Assembly (NCBI GenBank): GCA_002348385.1
Contig: DEBD01000008.1
Span: 1 to 17,785, forward strand
Source of the DNA: Gammaproteobacteria bacterium UBA2965
Lineage (GTDB): Bacteria; Pseudomonadota; Gammaproteobacteria; Pseudomonadales; Azotimanducaceae
Reading direction: 5' to 3'
DNA length: 17,785 nucleotides
Below, piece by piece: positions 16,575 through 17,785 of the stretch; position 1 is the first letter of the stretch, and each line of letters opens with the position of its first letter. A model generated the notes under the pieces. That model ran no database searches. It had not been told where the DNA came from and saw only the letters and a list, made by a program, of their open reading frames with translations. Made by a program: the position numbers and the translations under genes.

Positions 16575-17732
16575 TTGAACGAGCCAAAACTCAAAATTCT
16601 GGTCGCATCGCCCACGCCAACGCATCCCATCAGTGGCGGGAACCGCGCGCGAATTTACCGGCTCGTGCGCGAGCTCAACAACGCTGGCCACGAGGTGCAC
16701 TTCGCGCACGCCTCGGTGGAAACCGGTGACGACCAGGCAATGGCGCAAGCGTGGGGGGATCGCTACCACCAGATTCCTTACCAATCGCCCAGCCAAACCA
16801 TACGACGCGTGGTAAAAAAGCTTCAGCGATTTCTCGAATTGAACGCCCAGTACAACCGACCGGTGGACGCCTTGTGGGACAACGCTACCGGGATCGCACT
16901 GCAAAAACTGCACGAAGCCCACCAATTCGACGTGGTGATTGTGGAGTACGTATTCTTTTCCAAAGCCTTTGCCGCGTTCCCCGCCGGCGTCAGGAAGATC
17001 CTGGACACGCACGATGTCTTCACGAATCGGTACCGGCTGTATCTACAAAACAACGCCAGGCCCCAATGGTTCTCCACATCCGCAAGACAGGAAGCACTAG
17101 CGCTCAACCGGGCGGATGTCGCGCTGGCCATTCAGGAGAAAGAAGCAGGCCACTTCAGAAGCATCTCCGCTACACCGGTCAAAGTCGTTGGGCACTTTGT
17201 TGAGATCCGCCAGCTCGACAGCCCGGACCAAAACCTGGATCTGACGTACATCGGCGCCAAGAACCCCATCAACGTGCAGTCCATGGACTGGTTCAGAGAC
17301 GAAGTGCTGCCCCTGGTCAAACAGGCGCATCCCAATGTGCGTGTCGGGGTAGCCGGATCAATCTGCGATGTGCTCGAGCGTGATCCGAACATGATTTTTC
17401 TTGGCGAGACCCAAGATCTACCCGCCACCTATGCGCGCAGTCGAATCGTCATCAATCCCATGCTCTACGGCACCGGCCTGAAGATCAAAACCATAGAAGC
17501 CCTCGGCTTTGGCAAACCCCTCGTGACCACGCCATGTGGGGCCGAAGGCTTGGAAAACGGGTGCGGCACGGCGTTTCTGGTCGCGGACAAAGCCCCGGAG
17601 ATGGCAGACCACCTGATCCGAGTACTCAGTGACGGCGAATTACGCGACGAACTGGGCAGCAGGGCCACCGCCTGCGCACAGCGATGGAATGCCGTCGCCT
17701 TGAAAAACCTAACGGACGCACTTAGCGCGTGA
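16575..17732 (+). CDS. family 4-type glycosyltransferase (GT-B fold)
   Basis: This 385-residue protein has two Rossmann-like halves of a retaining GT-B glycosyltransferase. The N-terminal acceptor half opens with KILVASPTPTHPISGGNRAR (7-26), the G-G-N loop, and includes DVVIVEYVFFSKAF and ILDTHDVFTNRY. The C-terminal donor half has DLTYIGAKNPINVQSMDWF, VGVAGSICD and the sugar-nucleotide signature INPMLYGTGLKIKTIEALGF followed by GKPLVTTPCGAEGLENG, an E-x7-E-like site. It probably adds a sugar during surface polysaccharide or lipopolysaccharide assembly. The start is a TTG at 16575 with no ATG or GTG nearby and no strong ribosome-binding site. It is divergent from the family 2 enzyme and may be followed by another gene 17 bp on. 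Confidence 0.88.
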   Translation: MNEPKLKILVASPTPTHPISGGNRARIYRLVRELNNAGHEVHFAHASVETGDDQAMAQAWGDRYHQIPYQSPSQTIRRVVKKLQRFLELNAQYNRPVDALWDNATGIALQKLHEAHQFDVVIVEYVFFSKAFAAFPAGVRKILDTHDVFTNRYRLYLQNNARPQWFSTSARQEALALNRADVALAIQEKEAGHFRSISATPVKVVGHFVEIRQLDSPDQNLDLTYIGAKNPINVQSMDWFRDEVLPLVKQAHPNVRVGVAGSICDVLERDPNMIFLGETQDLPATYARSRIVINPMLYGTGLKIKTIEALGFGKPLVTTPCGAEGLENGCGTAFLVADKAPEMADHLIRVLSDGELRDELGSRATACAQRWNAVALKNLTDALSA

Positions 17733-17749
17733 CGAGGCAGGAACCCGGC

Positions 17750-17785
17750 GTGCTGGTGCTCACGTTGCACATGCAGGAAAACGCG
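17750..17785 (+). CDS. possible start of a gene running off the right edge
   Basis: A GTG at 17750, preceded by AGGA at 17739-17742 with 7-nt spacing, opens a frame that stays open to the edge and reads MLVLTLHMQENA. The hydrophobic strand at the very start would suit a Rossmann-type enzyme such as another glycosyltransferase. The same frame has an earlier GTG at 17729 overlapping the previous stop. Twelve codons cannot support a product name. Confidence 0.4.
   Translation, partial: MLVLTLHMQENA

Overview
The window is chromosomal DNA, GC-rich by eye, from an aerobic heterotrophic bacterium. It is most likely a ubiquinone-using proteobacterium, probably gammaproteobacterial. That placement is an inference from gene content: a Coq4 homologue, several acyl-CoA dehydrogenases, a class III CoA transferase, a proteobacterial-type glyoxalase I and a CYTH-CHAD triphosphatase. 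No rRNA, tRNA, CRISPR array, prophage or insertion sequence was found. Genes are densely packed, with 16 apparently intact or edge-truncated protein genes, one further candidate at the right edge, and one clear pseudogene.

Layout. (1) 1-1745: a gene running off the left edge on the minus strand, diverging over 20 bp from a CYTH-CHAD triphosphatase. (2) 1792-4770, minus strand: class III CoA transferase, then a GPH-family symporter, then a decayed acyl-CoA dehydrogenase-like gene with a large central deletion. (3) 4844-6721: an exported or membrane-anchored type-B carboxylesterase, divergent from the CoA transferase. (4) 6718-9442: a TetR regulator divergent from a coq4-like gene, which is followed by an ACAD10/11-like acyl-CoA dehydrogenase; a good sigma-70-type promoter lies in the tetR/coq4 gap. 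(5) 9512-13637, minus strand: acyl-CoA dehydrogenase, MFS transporter, secreted metallo-beta-lactamase-fold hydrolase and glyoxalase I in series. (6) 13700-15477: O-acetylhomoserine sulfhydrylase coupled to a small CoA-binding protein. (7) 15503 to the right edge: two divergent glycosyltransferases, both with TTG starts, and possibly the first codons of a third gene. This looks like the edge of a surface-polysaccharide locus.

How the genes may work together (inference). Regions 2-3 read as an ester/carboxylic-acid use module: the esterase frees an acid outside the cytoplasm, the symporter imports it, the CoA transferase activates it, and an acyl-CoA dehydrogenase (here broken, with paralogues nearby) would start oxidation. 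Regions 4-5 add acyl-CoA oxidation, quinone-related and aldehyde-detoxification genes. The substrate cannot be told from sequence alone.

I see no gene set that is convincingly a wholly new system. The points most worth a second look are the TetR/Coq4/acyl-CoA dehydrogenase neighbourhood, the internally deleted dehydrogenase pseudogene, and a 64-codon frame joined by overlapping start/stop codons to both of its neighbours.
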